NCBI GenBank assembly: GCA_031261565.1
Contig: JAISJK010000055.1
Location: forward strand, 1 to 38,958
Direction: 5' to 3'
Length of the DNA: 38,958 bases
Source: Candidatus Adiutrix sp.
GTDB lineage: Bacteria; Desulfobacterota; Desulfarculia; Adiutricales; Adiutricaceae
Shown here: one piece after another, positions 16,360 to 23,191 of the stretch
Layout: the number at the start of each line of letters is the position of its first letter
Numbering within the stretch: position 1 is the stretch's first letter
Translations under genes and position numbers: made by a program
The notes under the pieces: model-generated
The model's database searches: none
Told to the model about the DNA's origin: nothing
The model's input: only the letters and a program-made list of their open reading frames with translations

Positions 16360-17517
16360 ATGCTGAAAAAAACTTTTGGGAAAACCGGCCTGGATTTGTC
16401 TATTCTCGGCTTTGGCTGTATGCGTCTGCCGCTGACCAACCCCAGCGACCCCACGGCCATTGACGCTGACCTGGCCACGGCCATGATCCGCAAATCCATT
16501 GACCAGGGCGTCAATTACATTGACACCGCCTGGCCCTACCACGGCGACAGCCGGATTGAGCCTGGACGGAGCGAGCTCCTGGTGGCTCAGGCTTTGAAAG
16601 GCGGCTACCGCGAGAAAGTGCATCTGGCCACCAAACTGCCCACCTGGTTCATTCAGGATCAAAAGCAGATGAATACCGTCCTCGACACCCAGCTTAAAAG
16701 GCTGGAGACGCCTTATATTGATTTTTACCTGGCCCACAACCTCAATGGCATTGTCTGGCCGGGCATCAGAGACAAGGGGCTTTTCCGCTTTCTGGACGAA
16801 GCCCTGAAAGACGGCCGCATTAAACACGCCGGCTTTTCCTTCCACGACCGCTATGAGATTTTTGAAGAGATCATCAAAAGTTATGACTGGAGCTTTGGCC
16901 AGATCCAATACAACTATCTGGATGTGAATTACCAGGCCGGGCAGCGCGGGCTGAAACTGGCCGCCGAACGAGGTCTGGGGACGATCATCATGGAACCCCT
17001 GCGCGGCGGTTTTCTCATCAACCATGTGCCGGAGGAAAGCCAGGCCAATCTGCGGGGCGCCCGGCCCGACTGGTCGCTGGCCACCTGGGCTCTCCGCTGG
17101 CTCTGGAGCCAGCCGGAAGTCAACCTGGTTTTGAGCGGCATGAGCACTATGGCCCAGGTGGAGGAAAATCTGGCCATCGCCTCCCAGCCCTCGGTCTTGA
17201 CCGAGCGGGATCTGGCCGCCCTGGGCCAGGTGGTGGATCTCTTCCGCGAGCGACTCAAAATCAACTGCACCAGTTGCGGCTATTGCCTGCCCTGCCCCCA
17301 GGACGTCAACATCCCCAAAAATTTCTCTTATTATAATGATTATTTCCTGGTTGATTCCGAGGAAGTCCGCAGCCGGGCCAAATTTTACTTCAGCGCCCAG
17401 GTGGCCGAGCACGAAACCTTTGCCCACTGCGTCCATTGCGGGGAATGCGAGGAGAAGTGCCCCCAGAAACTGCCCATCAGCGACCTTATGGACGAGGTGG
17501 CCAAAGTCTTTGGCTGA
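16360..17517 (+). CDS. Aldo/keto reductase with C-terminal 4Fe-4S ferredoxin-like domain
   Basis: The 385-residue protein has an N-terminal AKR barrel: LSILGFGCMRLP, NYIDTAWPYHGDS with the catalytic Asp/Tyr, VHLATKLPTW, LDTQLKRLETPYIDFYLAHN and GFSFHD. A C-terminal domain carries two Cys clusters, CTSCGYCLPC and CVHCGECEEKC, both suited to 4Fe-4S centres. This fused layout is common in anaerobes; substrates are usually unknown. It probably couples NAD(P)H- or ferredoxin-linked reduction in the cytoplasm. ATG at 16360 has GGGAGG 6 nt upstream, and the open frame further up overlaps the promoter and is not coding. Single gene, ending 16 nt from a convergent histidine kinase gene. Confidence 0.92.
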   Translation: MLKKTFGKTGLDLSILGFGCMRLPLTNPSDPTAIDADLATAMIRKSIDQGVNYIDTAWPYHGDSRIEPGRSELLVAQALKGGYREKVHLATKLPTWFIQDQKQMNTVLDTQLKRLETPYIDFYLAHNLNGIVWPGIRDKGLFRFLDEALKDGRIKHAGFSFHDRYEIFEEIIKSYDWSFGQIQYNYLDVNYQAGQRGLKLAAERGLGTIIMEPLRGGFLINHVPEESQANLRGARPDWSLATWALRWLWSQPEVNLVLSGMSTMAQVEENLAIASQPSVLTERDLAALGQVVDLFRERLKINCTSCGYCLPCPQDVNIPKNFSYYNDYFLVDSEEVRSRAKFYFSAQVAEHETFAHCVHCGECEEKCPQKLPISDLMDEVAKVFG

Positions 17518-17533
17518 GCTTTAGACCTGGTTT

Positions 17534-18652
17534 TTAGAGGGGCACATCCAGCTTAACCCTGGTGCCCTCGCCGGGCGTGGATTGGAGATTCAAATTACCG
17601 CCCTGGCGCAGCACCAGGGAGCTGGCCAGGCTTAAGCCCAGCCCCACCCCCACCTCGCCCTTGGTGGAGAAAAAGGGCTCCCGGGCGTGTTGCAGCACCT
17701 TGGCGCTCATGCCCCGCCCATTATCCTTGACCGATATTTCCAGGCGGCTGCCCGTCTTTTCCCCCGTCACCAGAATGCGCGGATCCTCAGCCGCCAGCAC
17801 GGCTTCATAAGCATTTTGCAGGAGCGCCTCCAGAATTGAGAGCCAGTCGGCCCGCACCAGATTCAGGGGCTCCACCCGGCGGCAGGAGTTGAGGAAAGCC
17901 ACCTGGCCCAGCTTGGCCCGGGCTGATTCCAGTTGCTCGGGATACTGAGCCTCAATATTGCTCAAGACCTTGGCCCGGGCCGCGTCCCGGGCCGTCTCCA
18001 CCACCTCGGACAACAGGGTGCGCTCGGCTTCGCCGGCCTCGGCCGCAGTCAGGCGGATGAGCTGCTCCAGCAGATCCACCGCCGTCTCCTGGCTCTGGCG
18101 GCTCTCCTTTAAAAACTCCTGCTGGCGCACCCGATCCTGATTCTGATTATTCAGGTCAATCAGGTTCAGGTAGCCAATGGAAGCGGCCAGAATATTTTTA
18201 AAATTGTGGGCCAGCCACTCGGCCAATTCGCTCTGGGCCTCCAGCCGGCGCTTGAGCCGCTCTTTTTCAGCCGCCAGCCGCTGGCCGGCCAGCTTCTCCA
18301 GCCAGCCCCGGGCCAGGCCGGGCAACTCCTCCAGATACGATTCCGTTTTAATCAGATACTGCCAGGCCCCCAAGCTGAGGGAGCGGGCGGCCGTCTCTTC
18401 CTGGCCGCAACCGGTGACCAGGATGACCGGCGGCTTAATCTCCTGAGTGGCCAGCTTTTCCAAAAAATCCAGCCCCGAGCCCTCCTGAAGATACCATTCG
18501 GTCAGCACCAGGTCAGGTTTACGCTCCTGGCAGGCACTGAGCCCGTCGGCCACGGTCAGACTCAGAGCCACCTCGTAACCGGCCTCGATCAGGGCCGCCT
18601 GGGCGGCCTCGGCCATGACCCGGCTGGCCTCCATCACCAAAATCAGGCTCAC
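17534..18652 (-). CDS. Histidine kinase with N-terminal degenerate receiver domain (Asp to Glu)
   Basis: The 372-residue protein starts with a receiver-like domain (1-115) in which the phospho-acceptor Asp is Glu52 (DLVLTEWYLQEGSG). The acidic pocket is reduced to MEAS, while Thr80 (VILVTG) and Lys102 (YLIK) are kept. A helical linker leads to a dimerisation helix with His149 (WLAHNFKNIL). The HATPase domain has N-box LLQNAYEAV, G1 DNGRGMSA and G2 GVGLGLSLA. Glu often mimics a phosphorylated state, so the receiver may be permanently active or serve as a docking site; this is inference. No membrane segment, so it is soluble. The GTG start overlaps the lspA stop by 4 nt, making it the last of four coupled genes. 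No partner output regulator is adjacent. Confidence 0.87.
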   Translation of the reverse strand: MSLILVMEASRVMAEAAQAALIEAGYEVALSLTVADGLSACQERKPDLVLTEWYLQEGSGLDFLEKLATQEIKPPVILVTGCGQEETAARSLSLGAWQYLIKTESYLEELPGLARGWLEKLAGQRLAAEKERLKRRLEAQSELAEWLAHNFKNILAASIGYLNLIDLNNQNQDRVRQQEFLKESRQSQETAVDLLEQLIRLTAAEAGEAERTLLSEVVETARDAARAKVLSNIEAQYPEQLESARAKLGQVAFLNSCRRVEPLNLVRADWLSILEALLQNAYEAVLAAEDPRILVTGEKTGSRLEISVKDNGRGMSAKVLQHAREPFFSTKGEVGVGLGLSLASSLVLRQGGNLNLQSTPGEGTRVKLDVPL

Positions 18653-19179
18653 TTGGCCTCCCCCGAATTTAAAGCCGGCTTCTCCCGCCAGAGGCTGAGG
18701 GCCATAAGACCGGCCCCCAGGCAGATGGCCATATCGGCCACATTAAAGGCCGGCCAGTGGCGCCCGGCCCAGTAAAAATCAAGAAAATCCACCACCGCGC
18801 CCCAGTGGAGCCGGTCGTGAATGTTGCCCAGGGCCCCGCCCCAGATCAGCCCCAGGCCGGCCAGGAGCCACCGCTCACCGGCGGCGGCCCGGCGATAGAA
18901 ATAGATGAAGGGCAGGAGGGAAACAGTGGCCAGGGCGGCCATTTTCCAGCCCTGGGCCGCACCTCCAGCCTCGGCGAAGAGGCTGAAGGCCGCCCCCGTG
19001 TTATGGGCCAGCACCAGGTTAAAACAGCCGGGGATCACGGTCAGCGGCTCCCAGGGGTTGAAGTATTGCCGGGCCAGAACCTTGGTCAGCAAGTCCAGCG
19101 TTAGGGTCAAGCCGCCCCACAGCCCCACCGTCTTCCACTTTGAAGCCGGGCGAGAGATCACCGCCGCCGCCCCGCTCAT
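18649..19179 (-). CDS. lspA: Lipoprotein signal peptidase (signal peptidase II)
   Basis: The 176-residue, four-helix inner-membrane aspartyl protease removes signal peptides from lipidated prolipoproteins. Motifs seen: LDLLTKVLARQYF, LAHNTGAAFSLF, GGALGNIHDRLHWGAVVDFLDF with the first catalytic Asp, and PAFNVADMAI with the second. Length is normal for the family. It sits oddly inside a signalling operon: its ATG overlaps the HDOD gene stop by 4 nt, and its stop overlaps the histidine kinase start by 4 nt. Its functional partner lgt is at 13938 and transcribed separately. Confidence 0.95.
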   Translation of the reverse strand: MSGAAAVISRPASKWKTVGLWGGLTLTLDLLTKVLARQYFNPWEPLTVIPGCFNLVLAHNTGAAFSLFAEAGGAAQGWKMAALATVSLLPFIYFYRRAAAGERWLLAGLGLIWGGALGNIHDRLHWGAVVDFLDFYWAGRHWPAFNVADMAICLGAGLMALSLWREKPALNSGEAK

Positions 19180-20027
19180 CCGCTCTGCCGGGTCAATTCG
19201 CTGAGGTTGGCCAGTTTTGGCTCCAGAAGGTCGAGGATACTGCCGAAATCAGAGGGCTTCAGCTTGAGCATTTCCCAGGCGGCCATGGAAATGGGGGGCA
19301 CCAGGGGATCGCCGGCGTAGCCAAAACCCCAGCCCCGGATGATGATGTCGGACAAGTGGACAATGGCCGTGCATTCGGGATAGACCACCGCCCGCTCCGG
19401 GTTGTGGTGCAGGCGCATGGGCTCGGCCAAACTCTCGGGCAGATTCCAGTGCTCGGCCAGCCACTGGCCAATTTCGCCGTGATGGAAATCAAGGATGGCG
19501 TTTTCCGCTTCGTAGAAAAGCAGGCCCTCGCGCTCCACTTTGCCCCGGATCAGGGCCATCTCCTCTTGCATATTGAGGGCCAGCACCACTTTGCCCAAAT
19601 CGTGGAGCAGGCCGGCCACCAGGATCTCTTCGGCGTCGTCCCGGCCCAGAGCCGTGGCCACCGCCCCGGAGGCGGCCGCGCAGCCAATGGAGTGCTCCCA
19701 CAGGCCGGCCATGCTCTTTTGAATCATGTCAAAGACCGAGCTGGTCAGCACCAGGCCCTTGACCACGTCAAAGCCGAGAATCATCAGAGCGCTGGCAATG
19801 GAGCTGATCTTGCGGGACATGCCGAAAAAAGCGCTGTTGGCCATGCGCAGGACTTTGGCTGACAGCACCTGATCCTGGGTGATGAGGCGGCCCACCTCGG
19901 CCGCGCTGGTCTCCGGATTCTCCACCAGACGGGATATTTTAGCCACAATGCCCGGCACTGTGGGCAGATTTTTAATGCGCCTGACTTCGCGTTTAGCCGC
20001 CACTCTGTCACTGACCACCACCGTCAC
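19176..20027 (-). CDS. HDOD domain protein
   Basis: The 283-residue protein has an HDOD domain over roughly residues 15-215: LPTVPGIVAKISRLVENPE, VLRMANSAFFGM, ALMILGFDVVKGLVLTSSVF and LWEHSIGCA. It keeps HD residues in GLLHDLGKVVL, plus FHHGEIGQWLAEHW and MRLHHNPE. HDOD proteins usually act as non-catalytic signalling or scaffold proteins in motility, DNA uptake and stress responses. The retained HD pair leaves a phosphohydrolase activity possible. The GTG start overlaps the upstream gene by 4 nt and the stop overlaps lspA by 4 nt, so the four genes form one tightly coupled unit. Confidence 0.9.
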   Translation of the reverse strand: MTVVVSDRVAAKREVRRIKNLPTVPGIVAKISRLVENPETSAAEVGRLITQDQVLSAKVLRMANSAFFGMSRKISSIASALMILGFDVVKGLVLTSSVFDMIQKSMAGLWEHSIGCAAASGAVATALGRDDAEEILVAGLLHDLGKVVLALNMQEEMALIRGKVEREGLLFYEAENAILDFHHGEIGQWLAEHWNLPESLAEPMRLHHNPERAVVYPECTAIVHLSDIIIRGWGFGYAGDPLVPPISMAAWEMLKLKPSDFGSILDLLEPKLANLSELTRQSG

Positions 20028-20383
20028 GCCGAGCCACCCTCCTCCGCCGCCGGGATCATGGCAGCCAAGGCTTCGTCCCGCTCCCGCCTGGCCCTTTCGG
20101 CCAGAGCCGTCCGCAGGCTGGCCAGCACCGGCTGGTTCATCACCCGGGCGAAACGCGCTTTAAGTTCTGACAGGCGTTTTTGGTAAATTTCTTCCACTTC
20201 CTCCGGGCTCAGTTTGTTTTCTTCCTCAATGACGATGGTGTCAATATTCATCCGGGCCAGCATCCGCAGAAGCCCCTCGGTGACCTCCGCCCCCTGGCTG
20301 GCCAGGAGGACGCCATCGCCCCGCGACAGTTTCTGAGCCAGCACCTGCCCGGGCTGAGCATGTTCAATGGAAATGCGCTTCAC
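20024..20383 (-). CDS. Stand-alone domain of the type that precedes HD-GYP proteins
   Basis: The 119-residue protein begins ISIEHAQPGQVLAQKL, then DGVLLASQGAEVTEGLLRML and NIDTIVIEEE. This is the pattern of the small N-terminal domain that often precedes HD-GYP or follows HDOD signalling modules. The C-terminal half is a charged helix. It carries no catalytic motif of its own and probably works with the HDOD protein to which it is coupled (4-nt overlap). The start is GTG 20383, with AGGGG upstream, and a promoter at 20429-20456 makes it the operon's first gene. Confidence 0.75.
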   Translation of the reverse strand: MKRISIEHAQPGQVLAQKLSRGDGVLLASQGAEVTEGLLRMLARMNIDTIVIEEENKLSPEEVEEIYQKRLSELKARFARVMNQPVLASLRTALAERARRERDEALAAMIPAAEEGGSA

Positions 20384-20428
20384 AAAACCCCTGAAATTAA
20401 GCCGCTTTATTAAGACCTAACCGAGGCT

Positions 20429-20456
20429 ATTATAGCACTATTCAGGCTATTTACAA
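20429..20456 (-). promoter_or_regulatory. Promoter of the HDOD-lspA-kinase operon
   Basis: On the minus strand TTGTAA (20451-20456), a 16-nt spacer and a perfect TATAAT (20429-20434) lie about 45 nt before the GTG start at 20383. Confidence 0.6.
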
Positions 20457-20538
20457 CCTTTCGGGGCGACAAATTATTTCCGTAAGCGGCTAAACCATGT
20501 TAAACTGGCCATATCGCGCCAGGAGGAGAGACTAGATT

Positions 20539-20964
20539 ATGATTAAAACGGTGAGAGCCAAGCTGCATGGCCTTCGGGTCACCGGGGCTGATCTGGACTA
20601 CCACGGTTCCATTTCCCTGGATCCGGAAATCTGCCGGCTGGCCGGCCTCTATCCCCTGGAATTCGTCTATATCTGGAACAAAAACAACGGGCAACGCCTC
20701 AGCACCTATATCATCCCCGGAGTGCCCGGCTCCCGTTGCTGCATCCTCAACGGCGCGGCCGCCCGATGCTGCCAGAAGGGGGATGAGGTCATCATTTGCG
20801 CGGTGGACTACCTGCTCAACCCCGATGATCTGACGGCTCACTCGCCCCGGGTGCTGATTTTTAACGATCAAAATGAAGTGATAGACCGCCTGCAATACAC
20901 CGTGACCAAAGACGATGACGGCTTTTTTGACTTTAATGTGCTATCATTGGAAAATAATTTTTAA
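20539..20964 (+). CDS. panD: Aspartate 1-decarboxylase (pyruvoyl-dependent)
   Basis: The 141-residue proenzyme would make beta-alanine from aspartate for pantothenate and CoA. PanD hallmarks: [14 protein letters not shown] with catalytic Lys8, the cleavage site YHGSIS (Gly23-Ser24, Ser becoming the pyruvoyl group), STYIIPG (Thr56, Tyr57) and CILNGAAAR with Asn71. It is about 15 residues longer than E. coli PanD, through a C-terminal extension rich in Asp and Phe. AGGAGG lies upstream of ATG 20539. No other pantothenate gene is nearby; the next gene follows after 20 nt. Confidence 0.88.
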   Translation: MIKTVRAKLHGLRVTGADLDYHGSISLDPEICRLAGLYPLEFVYIWNKNNGQRLSTYIIPGVPGSRCCILNGAAARCCQKGDEVIICAVDYLLNPDDLTAHSPRVLIFNDQNEVIDRLQYTVTKDDDGFFDFNVLSLENNF

Positions 20965-20984
20965 AGTTAAGGGACAGCCTCTTT

Positions 20985-22148
20985 ATGTTGCGCTTTATTT
21001 TAGCCCTGCTCCTGGCCCTCAGCCCCCAGGCGGCGCTGGCTCAGGCCCCGCCGGAAGAATCGCCGCCGGACTCGCCGCTGGTGACCCTGTATAAAACCGG
21101 CTCGGTGGAAGATCTAAGCCAGGCCCTGGCCTCGGGGGCTGAAGTCAACCAGGTGGACGGCCCTGACGGCCTGACCCCGCTGATGCTGGCGGCCGGTTTC
21201 AACCCCCATCCCGAGGTGACCGCCCTTCTGGCCCAAAAGGGGGCCAGGCTGGAAGCTCAGGAGAACAACTTTGGCCTGACCCCGCTGATGTTCGCCGCCA
21301 GCCGCAATCGGCCCTCGGTCGTTGAGGCGCTCCTCAAAGCCGGGGCCGAGGTCAACCACCGCGATAAACACGGGGAGACCGCCCTATATCACGCCGCCAC
21401 CAACAATGGCAACCCGGGGGCTATTGACCTGCTCATCCGGGCCGGGGCTGACCCGGAGCTGGCTGACCTCGATGGCCGGACGCCCCTGATCCAGGCCGCT
21501 TACCGGGCCAATCTGCCGGCCATAAACTTTCTGGTCAGGATGAAAGCCAGGCTGGAAGGGGCGGATCATAGCGGCCGGACATCCCTGATAGTGGCCGCCG
21601 AAACGCCCGAGGCCCTGGAGGCCCTGGTTCGCCTGATTGATCTCGGGGCCGGCCTGGAGGCCCGTGACCAGGACGGGCGGACGCCTTTTCTGGCCGCCGC
21701 CGCCCTCAATCGGCGGGCCGAGGCCCTCACTATTCTGAAAAAAGCCGGGGCCGACCCAGCGGCGCGCGATAAGACCGGGGCCGATGCCCTGTTGCTGGCC
21801 GCCCTGAGCAACCCCAACCCGGAGGTCATTAAGGCACTGATGAATCTGGGCGCGGATATCAACGCCCGGCGGGCCAACGGCCTGACGCCCCTTTTGGCGG
21901 CGGCCGGAAACCCCAAGGCCGAGGTGGCCCGCCAGCTGATTCGGGCCGGGGCCGATGCGCAGGCCAAGGATTTGCACGGCCGCAACAGCCTCATTTTGGC
22001 CATCAGCCTCAACCCCAACCTGGAAGTGGCCAAGACTCTGGTTAACGGTGGAGTGAGCCCCAACGAGCCGGATAAGCAGGGCCGCACCGCTCTTGATTAC
22101 GCCCGGGAAATGCGGCCCGAGCTGGCGCCGTTCCTGACCAGGGATTGA
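20985..22148 (+). CDS. Exported ankyrin-repeat protein
   Basis: The 387-residue protein has a clear Sec signal peptide (LRFILALLLALSPQAALAQA) followed by about nine to ten ankyrin repeats filling the rest. Each ~33-36-residue unit shows DGLTPLMLAA, LLKAGAEVNHRDKHGETALYHA or close variants. Ankyrin repeats bind other proteins; the target is unknown, and the signal sequence places this one in the periplasm or outside. The start is ATG 20985 with AAGGGA upstream. It follows panD by 20 nt. The stop comes just before the small-protein gene at 22172. Confidence 0.9.
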   Translation: MLRFILALLLALSPQAALAQAPPEESPPDSPLVTLYKTGSVEDLSQALASGAEVNQVDGPDGLTPLMLAAGFNPHPEVTALLAQKGARLEAQENNFGLTPLMFAASRNRPSVVEALLKAGAEVNHRDKHGETALYHAATNNGNPGAIDLLIRAGADPELADLDGRTPLIQAAYRANLPAINFLVRMKARLEGADHSGRTSLIVAAETPEALEALVRLIDLGAGLEARDQDGRTPFLAAAALNRRAEALTILKKAGADPAARDKTGADALLLAALSNPNPEVIKALMNLGADINARRANGLTPLLAAAGNPKAEVARQLIRAGADAQAKDLHGRNSLILAISLNPNLEVAKTLVNGGVSPNEPDKQGRTALDYAREMRPELAPFLTRD

Positions 22149-22171
22149 TTTTCACAGTGAGGCCGAATGAT

Positions 22172-22426
22172 ATGGTGAAAGATAAGACTCAATTTGTGGA
22201 GGATATTTCCGTGGGGCTTGGCGTGGATATTGAGTGTGCTGAGGCTTTGTATGATTGGGCCAGGGATATTGATCGGGGCTATATTGATCAGAATGACCTT
22301 GAGGGCCTTTTCTGGAGCGAGGCCGCCTGCCTGGCTTTCCCTGCCGATCGTCAAGGTGATGTTGACCTTCACGCCTTGTATAGTTGTTTTGAGGAGGACG
22401 CCTATATCCCTTACCAATCGGTCTGA
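22172..22426 (+). CDS. Small acidic protein with an EF-hand-like loop
   Basis: The product is 84 residues from ATG 22172, which has GTGAGG 9 nt upstream; an in-frame TTG at 22145 overlapping the ankyrin stop is possible. No family is recognised. A central DIDRGYIDQNDLEGLF resembles an EF-hand or dockerin calcium loop with one residue missing, preceded by a short helix. Codons are less GC-rich than in the neighbours, suggesting recent acquisition or relaxed selection. It may work with the ankyrin protein upstream, judged from spacing only. Confidence 0.55.
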   Translation: MVKDKTQFVEDISVGLGVDIECAEALYDWARDIDRGYIDQNDLEGLFWSEAACLAFPADRQGDVDLHALYSCFEEDAYIPYQSV

Positions 22427-22495
22427 AGGGCCGCCGGTGGGGTTGCCGGTTGCCCTGCCGCTCCCTTGTGGTATTCTTTCCAAGCTGGCCAGACG

Positions 22496-22518
22496 ATTGA
22501 TAATAAAAAATTATCAAT
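22496..22518. repeat. Perfect A/T-rich inverted repeat upstream of the HAD gene
   Basis: ATTGATAAT (22496-22504), an AAAAA spacer and ATTATCAAT (22510-22518) form a perfect 9-bp inverted repeat 32 nt before the HAD start, in an A/T-rich pocket of a GC-rich region. An operator is more likely than a terminator, since the stem is A/T only. The left arm contains a TTGATA -35-like box. Confidence 0.5.
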
Positions 22519-22550
22519 ATTTTAAGTAGAATATAAGCGAAAGTAAAACA

Positions 22551-23183
22551 ATGATTCAGACTGTAATTTTTGATTTTGACCTGACTCTGGTGGATTCCGT
22601 CTACGCCATCACCTGTGGCCTGAATAAAATGGCCAGGCATTTCAACCTGCCGCCAGTGGATGAAGATGACACCCGGCGGGTCATGAGCCTGGAGGCCAAA
22701 GATTTCTGGTTTAATCTCTGGGGCTGCTACGATGAGGCCTGGAAGGATTTTTTTATCCATGAGGTGTCGGCCAATGAAGGCGAGCACTTGCAGTTGACCC
22801 CAGGGGCCTTAAAACTGGTCAGGCGGCTGAAGAGCGAGGGGCTGGGGCTGGCCCTGGCCACCAACCGGGATAATGCCTGGGCCGCGCTGGCCTCCATCGG
22901 CCTGGCCCAGTATTTCGACACGGCCGTGGGCGTGGCCGATGTGGCCAGGGGCAAACCGGCCCCGGATATGCTCCTGATGGTTATGGATCAGATGCAGACC
23001 GATCCCGGCCACTCTCTGTATATCGGCGACGCCATCTCCGACATGGAGGCCGCCGCCCGGGCGGGGATACGGGGGGTGGGGATTTTGGAAGGCGGCCAGT
23101 CCCGGGAGGATCTGATTCGGGCCGGGGCCTGGCAGGTGCGGGAAAACTTAAACGACCTGGATGACATTCTGGATTTAATCTGA
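22551..23183 (+). CDS. HAD-superfamily phosphatase (phosphoglycolate-phosphatase-like)
   Basis: The 210-residue protein shows all four HAD motifs: DFDLTLVDS (nucleophile Asp and acid/base Asp), LALATNR, KPAPDM with the Lys, and YIGDAISDMEAA with the metal-binding acids. A helical cap lies between motifs I and II, as in Gph- and PpaX-type phosphatases. The substrate is a small phosphorylated metabolite, unspecified. It stands 8 nt before ade, suggesting co-transcription with purine salvage; a nucleotide or sugar-phosphate substrate would fit but is inference. Confidence 0.87.
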   Translation: MIQTVIFDFDLTLVDSVYAITCGLNKMARHFNLPPVDEDDTRRVMSLEAKDFWFNLWGCYDEAWKDFFIHEVSANEGEHLQLTPGALKLVRRLKSEGLGLALATNRDNAWAALASIGLAQYFDTAVGVADVARGKPAPDMLLMVMDQMQTDPGHSLYIGDAISDMEAAARAGIRGVGILEGGQSREDLIRAGAWQVRENLNDLDDILDLI

Positions 23184-23191
23184 AAGGCATC

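Noticed and set aside
16294-17436. Minus-strand open frame of 380 codons opposite the aldo/keto reductase
   Set aside because: Antisense composition, no ribosome binding site, and it covers the promoter of a real gene.
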